From: DASXKD01 sp963734725
GTDB taxonomy: Bacteria > Actinomycetota > Actinomycetes > Streptosporangiales > Streptosporangiaceae
Direction: 5' to 3'
Assembly (NCBI GenBank): GCA_963734725.1
Contig: CAVTIX010000014.1
Coordinates: 271,555 to 335,554, forward strand
DNA: 64,000 nt
Part shown: piece by piece, positions 8,221-16,015 of the stretch
Layout of the letters: the number at the start of each line of letters is the position of its first letter
Numbering within the stretch: the first letter of the stretch is position 1
Program-made: the position numbers and the translations under genes
The notes under the pieces: model-generated
The model's database searches: none
The model's input: the letters and a program-made list of their open reading frames with translations, nothing else
What the model was told of the DNA's origin: nothing

Positions 8221-11144
8221 TTATGCCAAAATGTCGATCTTGGGGACGTTCCAGCCGGACACGCTGACGACAGCAGTGGCGCCCTGCAGGTCAGCGGAGT
8301 TCCAGGTGACGGTGAGCGTCTGCGACTCGCCGGGGAACAGCGTGATGTCGTTGCTGCGCCAGAGCGAGGACTGCAGCTCGTTGTCGCCGGACAGTTCCTG
8401 GCCGCCGGCGGTGCCGCGCCGCACATCCGCCCGGAGCAGGAACGCGACCGTGGATGAGGACGTGTTGGTGATGGTGACGGTGGTGGCCCGGTCCGCCCCG
8501 TCCGGCCCGGCCTGGTTGACGGTGCTGGCGGTGGCCGGCGACCGACGACTGCGGCAGCGTCTGCAAGCCGGTGAGGTTCGCGTACGGGGAGATCGTGCCC
8601 TGCGGCTGGCCCAGCGTCTTGTTCCAGTTCATCACGTCCGGCTGGGTGGACAGCCAGTAGACGTTGCGGTCGACGAGGGTTCCGTTCTGCTTGAGCTGCA
8701 GCTCGACGAAGTAGGTCTGCACCGGGCTGGTCGGCACCTTCGGCGTCAGCACGCCGGTGCGCACCTGCTGGCTGGTCAGGCTGATGTTGCTGGCGGTCTG
8801 GTCGTCGAGCACGGTGCCGGCCAGGTTGTAGACCTTCGCCTCGACCGAGAGCCCGGCCTGGGTGGTGTTGCCGAGGTTGTCCAGGGTGACCGTGCCGTTG
8901 TCGAGGGCGTAGATGGCGTGCAGGCTCCGGTTCGCCTCCTGGGCGCCGAAGTAGCTGCCGGCCTGGTCGCCGTCGATGTTGTAGAGCGACCACAGCAGGC
9001 TCGGCCAGCCCTTGTTCATCTGCCAGTAGATCGTGCCGGTGGACGGGAGCGGGGTGTTGTTCGCGTGGGCGATGAACGCCTCGAACTGCGCCCGGGTGTT
9101 CTCGTAGTCCTGCGCCTGGGCCTCCTCGACGTACTGGGCCAGGCTGGACCACGCGCCGTACCTGCTGGTCAGCGCGGTGTCGAAGTGGCACAGCGTGCCG
9201 AATGAGTAGCCGGTCTTGCACCGGGGCTCGTAGTTGGCGTGGTACTGGTTGGCCTTGGTGTTCTGCCACAGGTTCGACAGGTCGCTGGCGGACATGAACC
9301 GGTTCAGCGAGTCGAGGGTGGGGATGGTGTCGCCCGCGCTCTCCTCGCTGTCGTAGCCCCAGGCCGCGCCCGCGTTGGTCACCGTCGAGTCGCTGCCCAG
9401 ATGCGTGGTGTCGTACCAGTAGTTCGGCGGCACCCAGTCGTAGGGGCCTTCCTTTTGCCCCGAGGGGCCCAGCGTCGCGGTCGACTTGTACTCGGCCGAG
9501 GCGATCAGCGGGGTCTGCGGGGAGAAGTCCGCCGTCTGGAACCCGGCGATCGACACCGACTCCTGCTGGCTGGACGGCTGGTTGTCGCTCCACTGGAAGC
9601 TGAACACGCTCGGGTGGTTGCGCAGGTTCGTCCCGATGGTCTGCGCCGAGTTCTGCAGCACGTTGAGCTGCGCCTGGGTCAGGCTGCCGCCGACCTCCCA
9701 GGCGTCGCAGCACTGGAACCCGCCGTTGACCAGGATGCCGGCGGCGTCCATCTGCTGGAACCAGTCGGCCGGCATGATGTGGCCCTCGAGCCTGATCGTG
9801 TTGAGCCCCATGTTCTTCATCAGCGCGATCTGCTTGGCGGTGTCCGCGGCCGAATAGTGCAGGAACAGGTTCGGGTCGTAGCCGCCGCCGCGGATCACGA
9901 TCGGCACGCCGTTGATCTTGAAGGCCCTCGCGCCGCTCGGCTCGATGGCGTTCGACCCGATCAGGGAGGACGTCACGGTCCTGATGCCGAAGGTCTCGCT
10001 GGTGGAGTTGTACTGGGTGGCGCCCTGCGCGACCGAGACACCCAGCGTGTACAGCGGCTGCGCGCCCAGCTGGTACGGCCACCAGACCTGCGGGCTGGCT
10101 GATGGTCAGCGCGGGGAAGCTGGCCGGGGTGAACGACACGGTCTGGGTCGTGCTCGCGGGGACGGTGACGTTCTGGCTGACGGTGATCGGCGTGCCGCTG
10201 TTCGGCGGGGTGATGGTCGCGGTCACCGTCGCCGTCTGCGCGGTGGTCGTGTAGTTGGTGACGTCGGTCTTGACGGTCAGCGCGGCGCTGGACAGGTCGG
10301 CGGCGTCGGTCTGGTTGACGTGCGAGTTGCCGACCGCGAGCGCCCCATCGACCTGAAGCTGGACCGGGAACTGGATGCCGGTGTTGTTGTCCGGCGGGAT
10401 CTGGGTCCAGTCCACGTTGTCGAGGGTGAACATGGTGGTCGGGTCGTTCGGGTTGACCTCGATCGCCAGCGAGTTCGTCCCGGCGACGAGGTTGGTGAGG
10501 TTGAAGGTGAACCGGGTGTACGCGCCGGTGACCGTCGCGGAGGTGGCCACCTCGGTGCCGTTCACCCAGACGTTGGCCGAGCCGATCACGCCGTTGACGA
10601 TCAGCGTGGCGGTCTGGCCGGCCGGCAGGTTCGGCGTGAAGTCGGTACGCCACCACCAGGGCACGCTGAACTGGCTGACGGTGTCCGGGCCGATCTTGCT
10701 CATGGAGCCGTAGCACAGCTGCATGTTGTTCGAGAAGAACACGCTGTTCGGGCCGCTGGTGCTCTGGTTCACCGGCTGCAGCGCGGTGTCGCCCGGGCAC
10801 TTGCCGTTCTGCGCGAGGGCCTCGATCTCGGTGCCCGGAGCGCCCGCGTCGTCGTTGGCGACCGGCAGCCAGGTGCTGGTGTTGAAGCCGGGTGTCGAGA
10901 TCTGCGCGCCGGACTGGGTGGCGACCGCGCTGCTCTGCACCGACCAGCCGGCGCCGCCCAGGTTGGAGATGTCGCTGGCGCCCGTGCCAGACGGCGAGCT
11001 CAGCAGCGCGGCGTGATGCGGCAATGCCGCTTCCGGGCTGGATGCCCCGGCCGCCGCGGCAGCCCCCGGCACCAGCCAGGCCAGCGTGGTCACCGCCACC
11101 GTAGCGGCCCACAGGACAGAACGAGGGCGCGTAGTTCGTCTCAT
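8221..11144 (-). pseudogene. csxA: CsxA-like GH2 exo-beta-D-glucosaminidase, two frameshifts
   Basis: Read through two 1-nt corrections this is a 970-residue secreted GH2 protein: signal peptide at 1-30, a sugar-binding domain (VPWWWRTDF), a beta-sandwich domain, the TIM barrel (RLEGHIMPADWFQQMD) and a C-terminal sandwich (YWLSTQPDVMNW). Barrel motifs WSDNQPS and WGYDSEESAG line up with the acid/base Asp and nucleophile Glu of Amycolatopsis CsxA. The reading frame slips near 10093, where ISQP must join QVWWPYQLG, and again near 8535, where LPQSSV must join ATASTV; each is one extra base. The enzyme removes glucosamine from chitosan ends. Either the gene is dead or these are sequencing indels. 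AGGAG precedes ATG 11144. An uncorrected reading of one frame joins its start to the chitinase and is artificial. Confidence 0.8.
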
Positions 11145-11210
11145 GACTGGCCACTCCTGTCTCGCGGCCGTTGCCGCGCACGACGGGCGCCCCCGTTGAA
11201 CGGATAATTA

Positions 11211-11229
11211 GTTCGTAATCTTTCCAAAC
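11211..11229 (-). promoter_or_regulatory. Candidate operator in an AT-rich patch upstream of csxA
   Basis: The 19-nt GTTCGTAATCTTTCCAAAC has 8-nt arms around a 3-nt centre with 6 of 8 pairs matching, in the only AT-rich patch of this gap, 67 nt upstream of the csxA ATG. Chitosan genes of actinomycetes are known to be controlled by ROK-family repressors (CsnR), so a repressor site here is plausible. I cannot confirm the match to a known consensus. Confidence 0.35.
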
Positions 11230-11467
11230 AAACCTGTCAAGAGGGCCTGCCGCGGGGCCCAACCGACGGCGCCAACCACCGGACGCTCTCCACCTACCTC
11301 AATCCGCCGCGCACGGGCTGACCCTGGAAGCGGCGGCCGAGCCGCCCCCCGGCCCCCGGTGGGAGCAGCAGCTGCCCGGCGCCGCGCCGGTACCGCTGTA
11401 CCTCGCTGGCCGGTGCCGACGGGGGAGTGCCTGGCGCCGGGTCCCTAGGTCAGGCCGAGTGCTGCAG
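11230..11467. other. Gene-free stretch
   Basis: GC-rich gap between the csxA control region and the end of the next minus-strand gene. I see no gene, hairpin or repeat that I would defend. Confidence 0.3.
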
Positions 11468-12085
11468 TCAGAAGGCGATGAACGGCAGGCGGACGCCGGC
11501 CGGTTCGGCGCAGACAACGGCACCAGCCGGCGCCTCCTGCCTGATGTGCTCGGCGAGGGCCCGGGCGTCGTCCTCGTTGTTGGCGCCGGCGACCAGAAAC
11601 TTCCAGCGCCGCACCACGGGGTAGCCTTCGCCTTGCAGCTTGTGCGCCAGCGCGACCGCCTGTCGATGTGACTCGAGCTCAACCCGCGCCTGCCACATGG
11701 CGGACCCGGCAGCCACGGAGTCCGCGGTTTCGGCATCCTCCAACCGCTGGTGCTCAGCCTCGCGCTCAGCCTCGGTCTGCGGCATCGCTACATCCGGGCT
11801 TTGCCACTCCTCCTCAACTGGATGCCAGCGGTGTAGCGCGAACTCCGCTTCGATGCCTAGCTGGCCCAGCATTTCCCGGGCGGTCCGCTCGGCTTCGGTG
11901 GCAGCCAGTTCGGTGCCCGCGTACAGGAAGATCTGTGAGTCACCGGCGCCGACCACGATGTTGCGCCCGAGCTTTTGCCGGACGTCTTGCTCCACCTCCT
12001 GCTCGGAGATGGATTGCCGCGCCTGCTCAACGTGTGCCTGGCCGGTCAGCGAGATCGTCACGCGCCAGTCGGTGCTGTCCGTCAC
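11468..12085 (-). CDS. Conserved actinobacterial hypothetical protein
   Basis: 205 residues, soluble, with no signal or membrane segment. It starts with a GTG (VTDSTDWRVTISL). The first 85 residues alternate short strands and helices and contain KLGRNIVVGAGDSQIFLY. The middle (about 95-150) is a charged, probably helical stretch rich in Glu, Ala and Arg. The end (VVRRWKFLVAGANNEDDARALAEHIRQ) looks like a small alpha/beta repeat of the same fold as the first part. I do not recognise a function. It is monocistronic. Confidence 0.6.
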   Translation of the reverse strand: MTDSTDWRVTISLTGQAHVEQARQSISEQEVEQDVRQKLGRNIVVGAGDSQIFLYAGTELAATEAERTAREMLGQLGIEAEFALHRWHPVEEEWQSPDVAMPQTEAEREAEHQRLEDAETADSVAAGSAMWQARVELESHRQAVALAHKLQGEGYPVVRRWKFLVAGANNEDDARALAEHIRQEAPAGAVVCAEPAGVRLPFIAF

Positions 12086-12197
12086 GGCGCGACTCTAGCG
12101 CACGCGCGCGCCTGCCTGCCCGCCACAGCAGCGCGGGGGAGCGTTGCGTGCTGCCGCGCGGACACGGTAGGGCGCCGCCTGTCCCGGCGGCGAGTGA

Positions 12198-12929
12198 TCA
12201 CCGCGCTTCGTCGGGGACGGCGACGGTGGGTTCGGCAGGCGCGGTGCGGGCGTGGCGGGCAGGCCCGCGGCGCCTGGCGCGCACGAGCTCGACGGCCACC
12301 GGGACGGCGGAGGCGATCACAATGATCGCGATCACGGGCAGCAGGTACCGGTCGATGCCCGGGATGCTCGTGCCGAGCAAGTAACCGGCCAAGGTGATCC
12401 CCACCGCCCAGCCGACGCCGCCGATGACCTGCCAGAGGGTGAAGGTGCGGGTGGGCACGTCCAGCATCCCGGCAAGCGGGTTGAGCACAGTGCGCACCAC
12501 CGGGATGAACCGGGCCAGCACAATCGCGCGGGCGCGCCCATAGCGGGCCAGCAACTGGGCCGCGCGCTCGGCGCCGCGGTGCAGCCACCGGCTGCGGGTA
12601 CGGGCCAGCAGCGCCTGCCCGCCGCGCCTGCCCAGCCAGAATCCGGTCTGCGCCCCGATCAGGGCGCCGGCGATCGCGGCGAGCAGCACCGGTCCGAGCG
12701 ACAGGCGCACAGTTGTGGCGGCGCTGGCCGAGCAGTACAGCCCGGCGGTGAACAGCAGCGAGTCGCCGGGCAGGAAGAACCCGGCCAGCAGGCCGGTTTC
12801 GGCGAACACCACCACGAACACGCCGAGCGCACCAAGGCTGGCCAGCCAGAAGGACGCCGACAGGGGACCGGCCGCGGCTGCGCCCGTAGCTGCCAGGAAT
12901 GGATGCGCCGCGCCATGCAGAACCTGCAC
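12198..12929 (-). CDS. DedA/SNARE-associated membrane protein
   Basis: 243 residues. The family signature is clear: FAETGLLAGFFLPGDSLLF near the N-terminus, the amphipathic segment GFWLGRRGG, and the FIPVVRTVLNPLAG motif with its conserved Arg and Pro, followed by two further membrane helices. DedA proteins are membrane lipid-carrier flippases or proton-linked transporters needed for envelope integrity. A GTG at 12929 with a strong GGAGGAGGG 6 nt upstream is preferred to longer frames. It is divergent from uppP, another undecaprenyl-carrier gene, which supports a shared role in lipid-carrier recycling. Confidence 0.85.
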   Translation of the reverse strand: MQVLHGAAHPFLAATGAAAAGPLSASFWLASLGALGVFVVVFAETGLLAGFFLPGDSLLFTAGLYCSASAATTVRLSLGPVLLAAIAGALIGAQTGFWLGRRGGQALLARTRSRWLHRGAERAAQLLARYGRARAIVLARFIPVVRTVLNPLAGMLDVPTRTFTLWQVIGGVGWAVGITLAGYLLGTSIPGIDRYLLPVIAIIVIASAVPVAVELVRARRRGPARHARTAPAEPTVAVPDEAR

Positions 12930-12977
12930 CGTGGCCCTCCTCCATGCTCGATGTGAGTTGCCGTGCGCTGGGGCCGG

Positions 12978-13023
12978 TGACCGGCCGGTGGCCGCCGTGG
13001 CCCGGCCGGCCACCGGCCGGTCA
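12978..13023. repeat. 16-bp perfect inverted repeat in the dedA-uppP gap
   Basis: TGACCGGCCGGTGGCC at 12978-12993 is repeated in inverse at 13008-13023 with a 14-nt loop. It lies in a stretch of degenerate CCGGCC repeats between two divergent genes, so a terminator role is unlikely; it may be a structured 5' leader of dedA or a repeat scar. Confidence 0.6.
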
Positions 13024-13137
13024 TCGGCGCCTGGCCTGGTCTGTCGCCGGTTGACCTGGTCCTCACCGGCCTGGCCCGTCGCCGGTCAGCCTGGCCTGGC
13101 TGCCGCGGAACCGCGGTGGCCGCTCTCCGCGCTTGGA

Positions 13138-13191
13138 TTGGAACTTCTACACCAAGTGTAGTAGATATGTTCTACAGTTCTTGTAGAACAT
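13138..13191 (+). promoter_or_regulatory. Promoter with two CTACA-N5-TGTAG operators upstream of uppP
   Basis: Two palindromes share CTACA-N5-TGTAG: 13147-13161 (CTACACCAAGTGTAG) and 13167-13191, where the arms extend to 10 bp (ATGTTCTACA/TGTAGAACAT). Their centres are 25 nt apart. A weak promoter, TTGGAA at 13138-13143 and TAGATA at 13162-13167 with an 18-nt spacer, encloses the first palindrome. The TACA/TGTA halves resemble sites of BlaI/MecI/CopY-type repressors, although those usually have shorter spacers. The regulator is not in the window. Confidence 0.55.
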
Positions 13192-13300
13192 AAAGATCGT
13201 GGGGATCGCCCCCTGCGAGTGGCCGTGCCCGCAACCCCAGAGCGGGCACGGCCGCACCCCCCGCCGTCCCTGTGGAGATCCCGCGCGTGGAGTGCCCGAC

Positions 13301-14338
13301 ATGACCCAGCTGACCTACCTGGAGGCCGCCGTCGTCGGCCTGATTCAGGGCGTTACCGAGCTGTTTCCGGTGTCCAGCCTCGGGCACAACGTGCTGATCC
13401 CCGCCCTCATCGGGGGGAGCTGGGCGCGCGATCTCAATGTGGCCGCCACCGAGTCGCCGTACCTGGCCTTCATCGTTGGGCTGCACGTCGCCACCGCTAT
13501 CGCGCTGCTGATCTATTTCCGGCGCGACTGGGTCCGCATCATCAAGGGGTTCTTCTCCTCGCTGCGCCAGATCGCCCGGCCGGCCGAGGGAACCACCCGG
13601 TGGATGTTGCAGTCCGCGGACGAGCAACTCGCCTGGCTGATCATCTTGGCCACCATCCCGGTGGGCCTGGCCGGGCTGGCGTTTGAGCACCTATTCCGGG
13701 TGATCTTCGGCAGGCCCGCCTATGCCGCAGTGTTCCTGATTATCAACGGCCTGATCCTGCTGGCCGGGGAGCGGTTCCGGCGGCGTGCCTCGCTGGAGGC
13801 CGACGAGCAGATCGCCGCCGAGCGAGAGTACGCGCTCGCAGGGGCCGGCGGAGGATACGCCAGGTCCTACCCGGGCAGGGCCAGGCACGCCGCCAGCCTC
13901 CGCGACCCGCGGCTGGCAGAGATCGATAACGCGGTCGAATCCGACGAGCGGCTGTCGATGATGAGGTACGGCGAGGCGCTCATCATCGGGTCTGCGCAGG
14001 TCCTCGCCCTGCTGGCCGGCATCAGCCGCGACGGGGTCACCATGGTGGCAGGCATGGCCCGCGGCCTGTCCCGCGAGGACGCCGCCCGGTTCGCCTTCCT
14101 GCTCGCTACCCCGGTCATCCTGGCCGCTGGGGCGCTTAAAATCCCGGACCTCATGGGCCCGCTCGGCAACGGCATCCACGGCCAGGTCGTGGTCGGCAGC
14201 GTGCTGTCCGGGGTCGGCGCGTATGTCTCGGTGAAATACCTGGTCCGCTACTTCCAGACGCGCACCCTCATCCCGTTCGGCATCTATTGCATCATCGCTG
14301 GTCTTGCCAGCATCGCCTACCTTTACCTGGTCAATTGA
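13301..14338 (+). CDS. uppP: Undecaprenyl-diphosphate phosphatase
   Basis: 345 residues, multispanning. Both family active-site segments are present: GVTELFPVSSLGHNVL near residue 20 (canonical ExxxE and SSxGH region, here with V/L changes) and GISRDGVTMVAGMARGLSRE near 240. It dephosphorylates undecaprenyl pyrophosphate, recycling the carrier for peptidoglycan. It is about 70 residues longer than typical UppP because of a charged insert at roughly 150-210 (ERFRRRASLEADEQ, ARHAASLRD), placed between membrane helices. ATG 13301 has GGAG 8 nt upstream. The last 16 nt overlap the convergent permease gene, and the final few bases double as the tip of an IS605-type right end. Confidence 0.85.
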   Translation: MTQLTYLEAAVVGLIQGVTELFPVSSLGHNVLIPALIGGSWARDLNVAATESPYLAFIVGLHVATAIALLIYFRRDWVRIIKGFFSSLRQIARPAEGTTRWMLQSADEQLAWLIILATIPVGLAGLAFEHLFRVIFGRPAYAAVFLIINGLILLAGERFRRRASLEADEQIAAEREYALAGAGGGYARSYPGRARHAASLRDPRLAEIDNAVESDERLSMMRYGEALIIGSAQVLALLAGISRDGVTMVAGMARGLSREDAARFAFLLATPVILAAGALKIPDLMGPLGNGIHGQVVVGSVLSGVGAYVSVKYLVRYFQTRTLIPFGIYCIIAGLASIAYLYLVN

Positions 14339-15540
14339 CTTCCACCCCGCCCTGAAGGGCGGAGATTCCCGCCTGTCCCGCCACTTTCTGGCTCCGCTGC
14401 GTCGGGGCTGCCGCCCATCATCTTGAGCATCGCGGCGCCGCCGGAGCGGAAGAACCGGGCCAGGAGGGCGGCAGCCAGCAGCAGGAAGATGATGTTGAGC
14501 ACGGTGGTGTAGTTCCACTGAATGCCCGCTTCAGCGACCTTGGCCGTGCGCTCGGCCGGAATGAGCCCCAGCCCGCCGAAGAGGAACTCGACGATGTAGC
14601 CGCCGAGCACCATCGTGGCGTAGAAGATGCCGAGCAGGGCCAGCATCATCCTGGTGCCGTAGTACTTCCGGTAGATGACCAGGATCGGGATGATGATCAG
14701 GTCGGCGAAGAGAAACGAAATGACGCCGCCGAAGCTGATCCCGCCGTTCCACAGCACCGCCGCCAAGGGCACGTTGCCGATCGAGCAGACGAAGCTGAGC
14801 ACCGAGATGACCGGGCCGATCACCGGCCCCCAGAGCGTGGCAGCCAGCGGGTGGCCGGTCAGGAACAGGTGCTGCCAGAACGAGGTGGGCACCCACGCGG
14901 CGACCGCCCCGGCGATCAGCAGGCCAGCGACGATGTCGCGGATCACGGCGGCCCACTCCATCACGAAAATGTGGCTGACCGAGGTGTAGTTGTCGCGGCT
15001 GAGCAGCCGCCGCGAGAAGCTGCCGGTGGCGGCGATGCTCATGTCCATCGCGGCATGGCCCTCCATCGACCCGGCCAGCCCCTTGTCCGCCTGTTTCCGC
15101 GCCGCTGCGATGAGGCGCTGCCGGACGAACAGCCGGAAGGCCACCGCCATGAGCACGATCATGATGGGGCCGCCGACGAACTCGCCCAGGGTGAACTGCC
15201 ACGACAGCAGCAGCGCCACGATGATGCCAAGCTCGATGACGAGGTTGGTGCTGGCGATCTCAAAGGCCATCGCGGCGGTGAAGTTGGCGCCCCGGCGGAA
15301 CAGGGACCGGGCCAGCGCCACCGCGGCGTACGAGCACGACGAGGACGCTGCGCCCAGCCCGGTGGCCACGGCCAGCGTCTTGGGGCGGTCATCGCCGAGC
15401 AGCCGGATGACCGTCTGACGGCGGACCACGGCCTGGACCACCGCCGACAGCGTGAACCCCAAGATCAGCGACCAGGTGATCTGCCAGGTCATCGACCCGG
15501 CCTCGGCCAGGGCGTGGCCTAGCGCGTCAACTATGCGCAT
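14323..15540 (-). CDS. Permease of the UPF0718/ArsP-like family
   Basis: 405 residues with about eight or more membrane helices. The duplicated DUF318-type motif is visible: GAASSSCSYAAVALARSLF near residue 70 and SFVCSIGNVPLAAVLWNGG near 255, each with a cysteine inside a helix; a charged cytoplasmic loop separates the halves. Members export metalloid or organometal compounds, but the substrate is unknown. The start overlaps the end of the arsR-type gene by 14 nt, so translation is coupled. The last 19 residues (GGTGGNLRPSGRGG and on) are not family sequence; they are a reading of the IS605 right end at 14335-14382, so the original C-terminus has been replaced. Confidence 0.8.
   Translation of the reverse strand: MRIVDALGHALAEAGSMTWQITWSLILGFTLSAVVQAVVRRQTVIRLLGDDRPKTLAVATGLGAASSSCSYAAVALARSLFRRGANFTAAMAFEIASTNLVIELGIIVALLLSWQFTLGEFVGGPIMIVLMAVAFRLFVRQRLIAAARKQADKGLAGSMEGHAAMDMSIAATGSFSRRLLSRDNYTSVSHIFVMEWAAVIRDIVAGLLIAGAVAAWVPTSFWQHLFLTGHPLAATLWGPVIGPVISVLSFVCSIGNVPLAAVLWNGGISFGGVISFLFADLIIIPILVIYRKYYGTRMMLALLGIFYATMVLGGYIVEFLFGGLGLIPAERTAKVAEAGIQWNYTTVLNIIFLLLAAALLARFFRSGGAAMLKMMGGSPDAAEPESGGTGGNLRPSGRGGSQLTR
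14335..14382 (-). mobile_element. Orphan IS200/IS605 right end (omega-RNA-like segment)
   Basis: Read on the minus strand, these 48 nt match the segment at the 3' end of tnpB (20341-20388) at 43 of 48 positions; the first 30 are identical (GGCGGGACAGGCGGGAATCT and on), and both end in GGAAG-Y-CAA. The subterminal hairpin is perfect here (CCGCCCT/AGGGCGG). No transposase or tnpB gene adjoins it. It overlaps the 3' end of the permease gene, whose mRNA would carry it, and its tip reaches into the uppP stop codon. Confidence 0.75.
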
Positions 15541-15910
15541 CGCTGCCTTCCGGGGAGGCGATCGTGAGCAGTTGCCGCAGGCAGTGCTCAAGCAGCGGAT
15601 GCGGGAATCCGTCGGAGAGCCGGTAGAAGACCATCCGGCCGTCCTTGCGGAAGCTCACCAGCCCGGCCAGGCGCAGCATCTTCAGCGCATAGGAGACCTG
15701 ATCCTCGGTGACCTCCAGGGCCAGCGCCAGGTCTCCCACGCACAATTCCTCCGCTGCCACGAGGGCGAACAGGATGCGCGAGCGCACCGGGTCGGCCAGC
15801 ATGCCCAGCAGCTCGGCGAGCCGACCGGCTTCGGCGATCGACAGCACTCCGGCTCGGGCGGTGGCGACCCGCTCGGCGTTGACGGGATGATCATGGTCAA
15901 GCGGGGACAT
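15527..15910 (-). CDS. ArsR/SmtB-family metalloregulator
   Basis: 127 residues, winged helix. The recognition region is EVTEDQVSYALKMLRLAGLV and the wing is FRKDGRMVFYRL. ELCVGDLA corresponds to the ELCVCDL metal motif with one of its two cysteines changed to Gly; an N-terminal DHDH and a C-terminal His-Cys pair (PHPLLEHC) may complete the metal site. Two adjacent ATGs (15913 and 15910) follow GGAGG; the second has the better spacing. It presumably represses itself and the coupled permease until metal binds, through the palindrome just upstream. Confidence 0.85.
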   Translation of the reverse strand: MSPLDHDHPVNAERVATARAGVLSIAEAGRLAELLGMLADPVRSRILFALVAAEELCVGDLALALEVTEDQVSYALKMLRLAGLVSFRKDGRMVFYRLSDGFPHPLLEHCLRQLLTIASPEGSDAHS

Positions 15911-15916
15911 CATTCC

Positions 15917-15950
15917 TCCGTATATCCGTATGATCACACGGAGATACGGA
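15917..15950 (-). promoter_or_regulatory. 34-nt near-perfect palindrome, ArsR operator
   Basis: The segment pairs with itself at 30 of 34 positions around a central TGATCA, with repeated TCCGTAT/ATACGGA arms. It starts 3 nt before the first ATG of the ArsR gene and covers its ribosome site. Size and position fit a SmtB/ArsR dimer-pair operator. Confidence 0.6.
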
Positions 15951-16015
15951 ACTGTCAAGCTGCGCCGGTTCCGGCGGCTGCGTCGGGCCGAGTGGCGGCG
16001 GTGGCTCCGACGAAG

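Noticed and set aside
7095..11144. A single 1349-residue protein joining the csxA start to the chitinase
   Set aside because: The middle third is out-of-frame Arg-rich sequence; the true glucosaminidase continues in two other frames and the chitinase has its own start, signal peptide and ribosome site.
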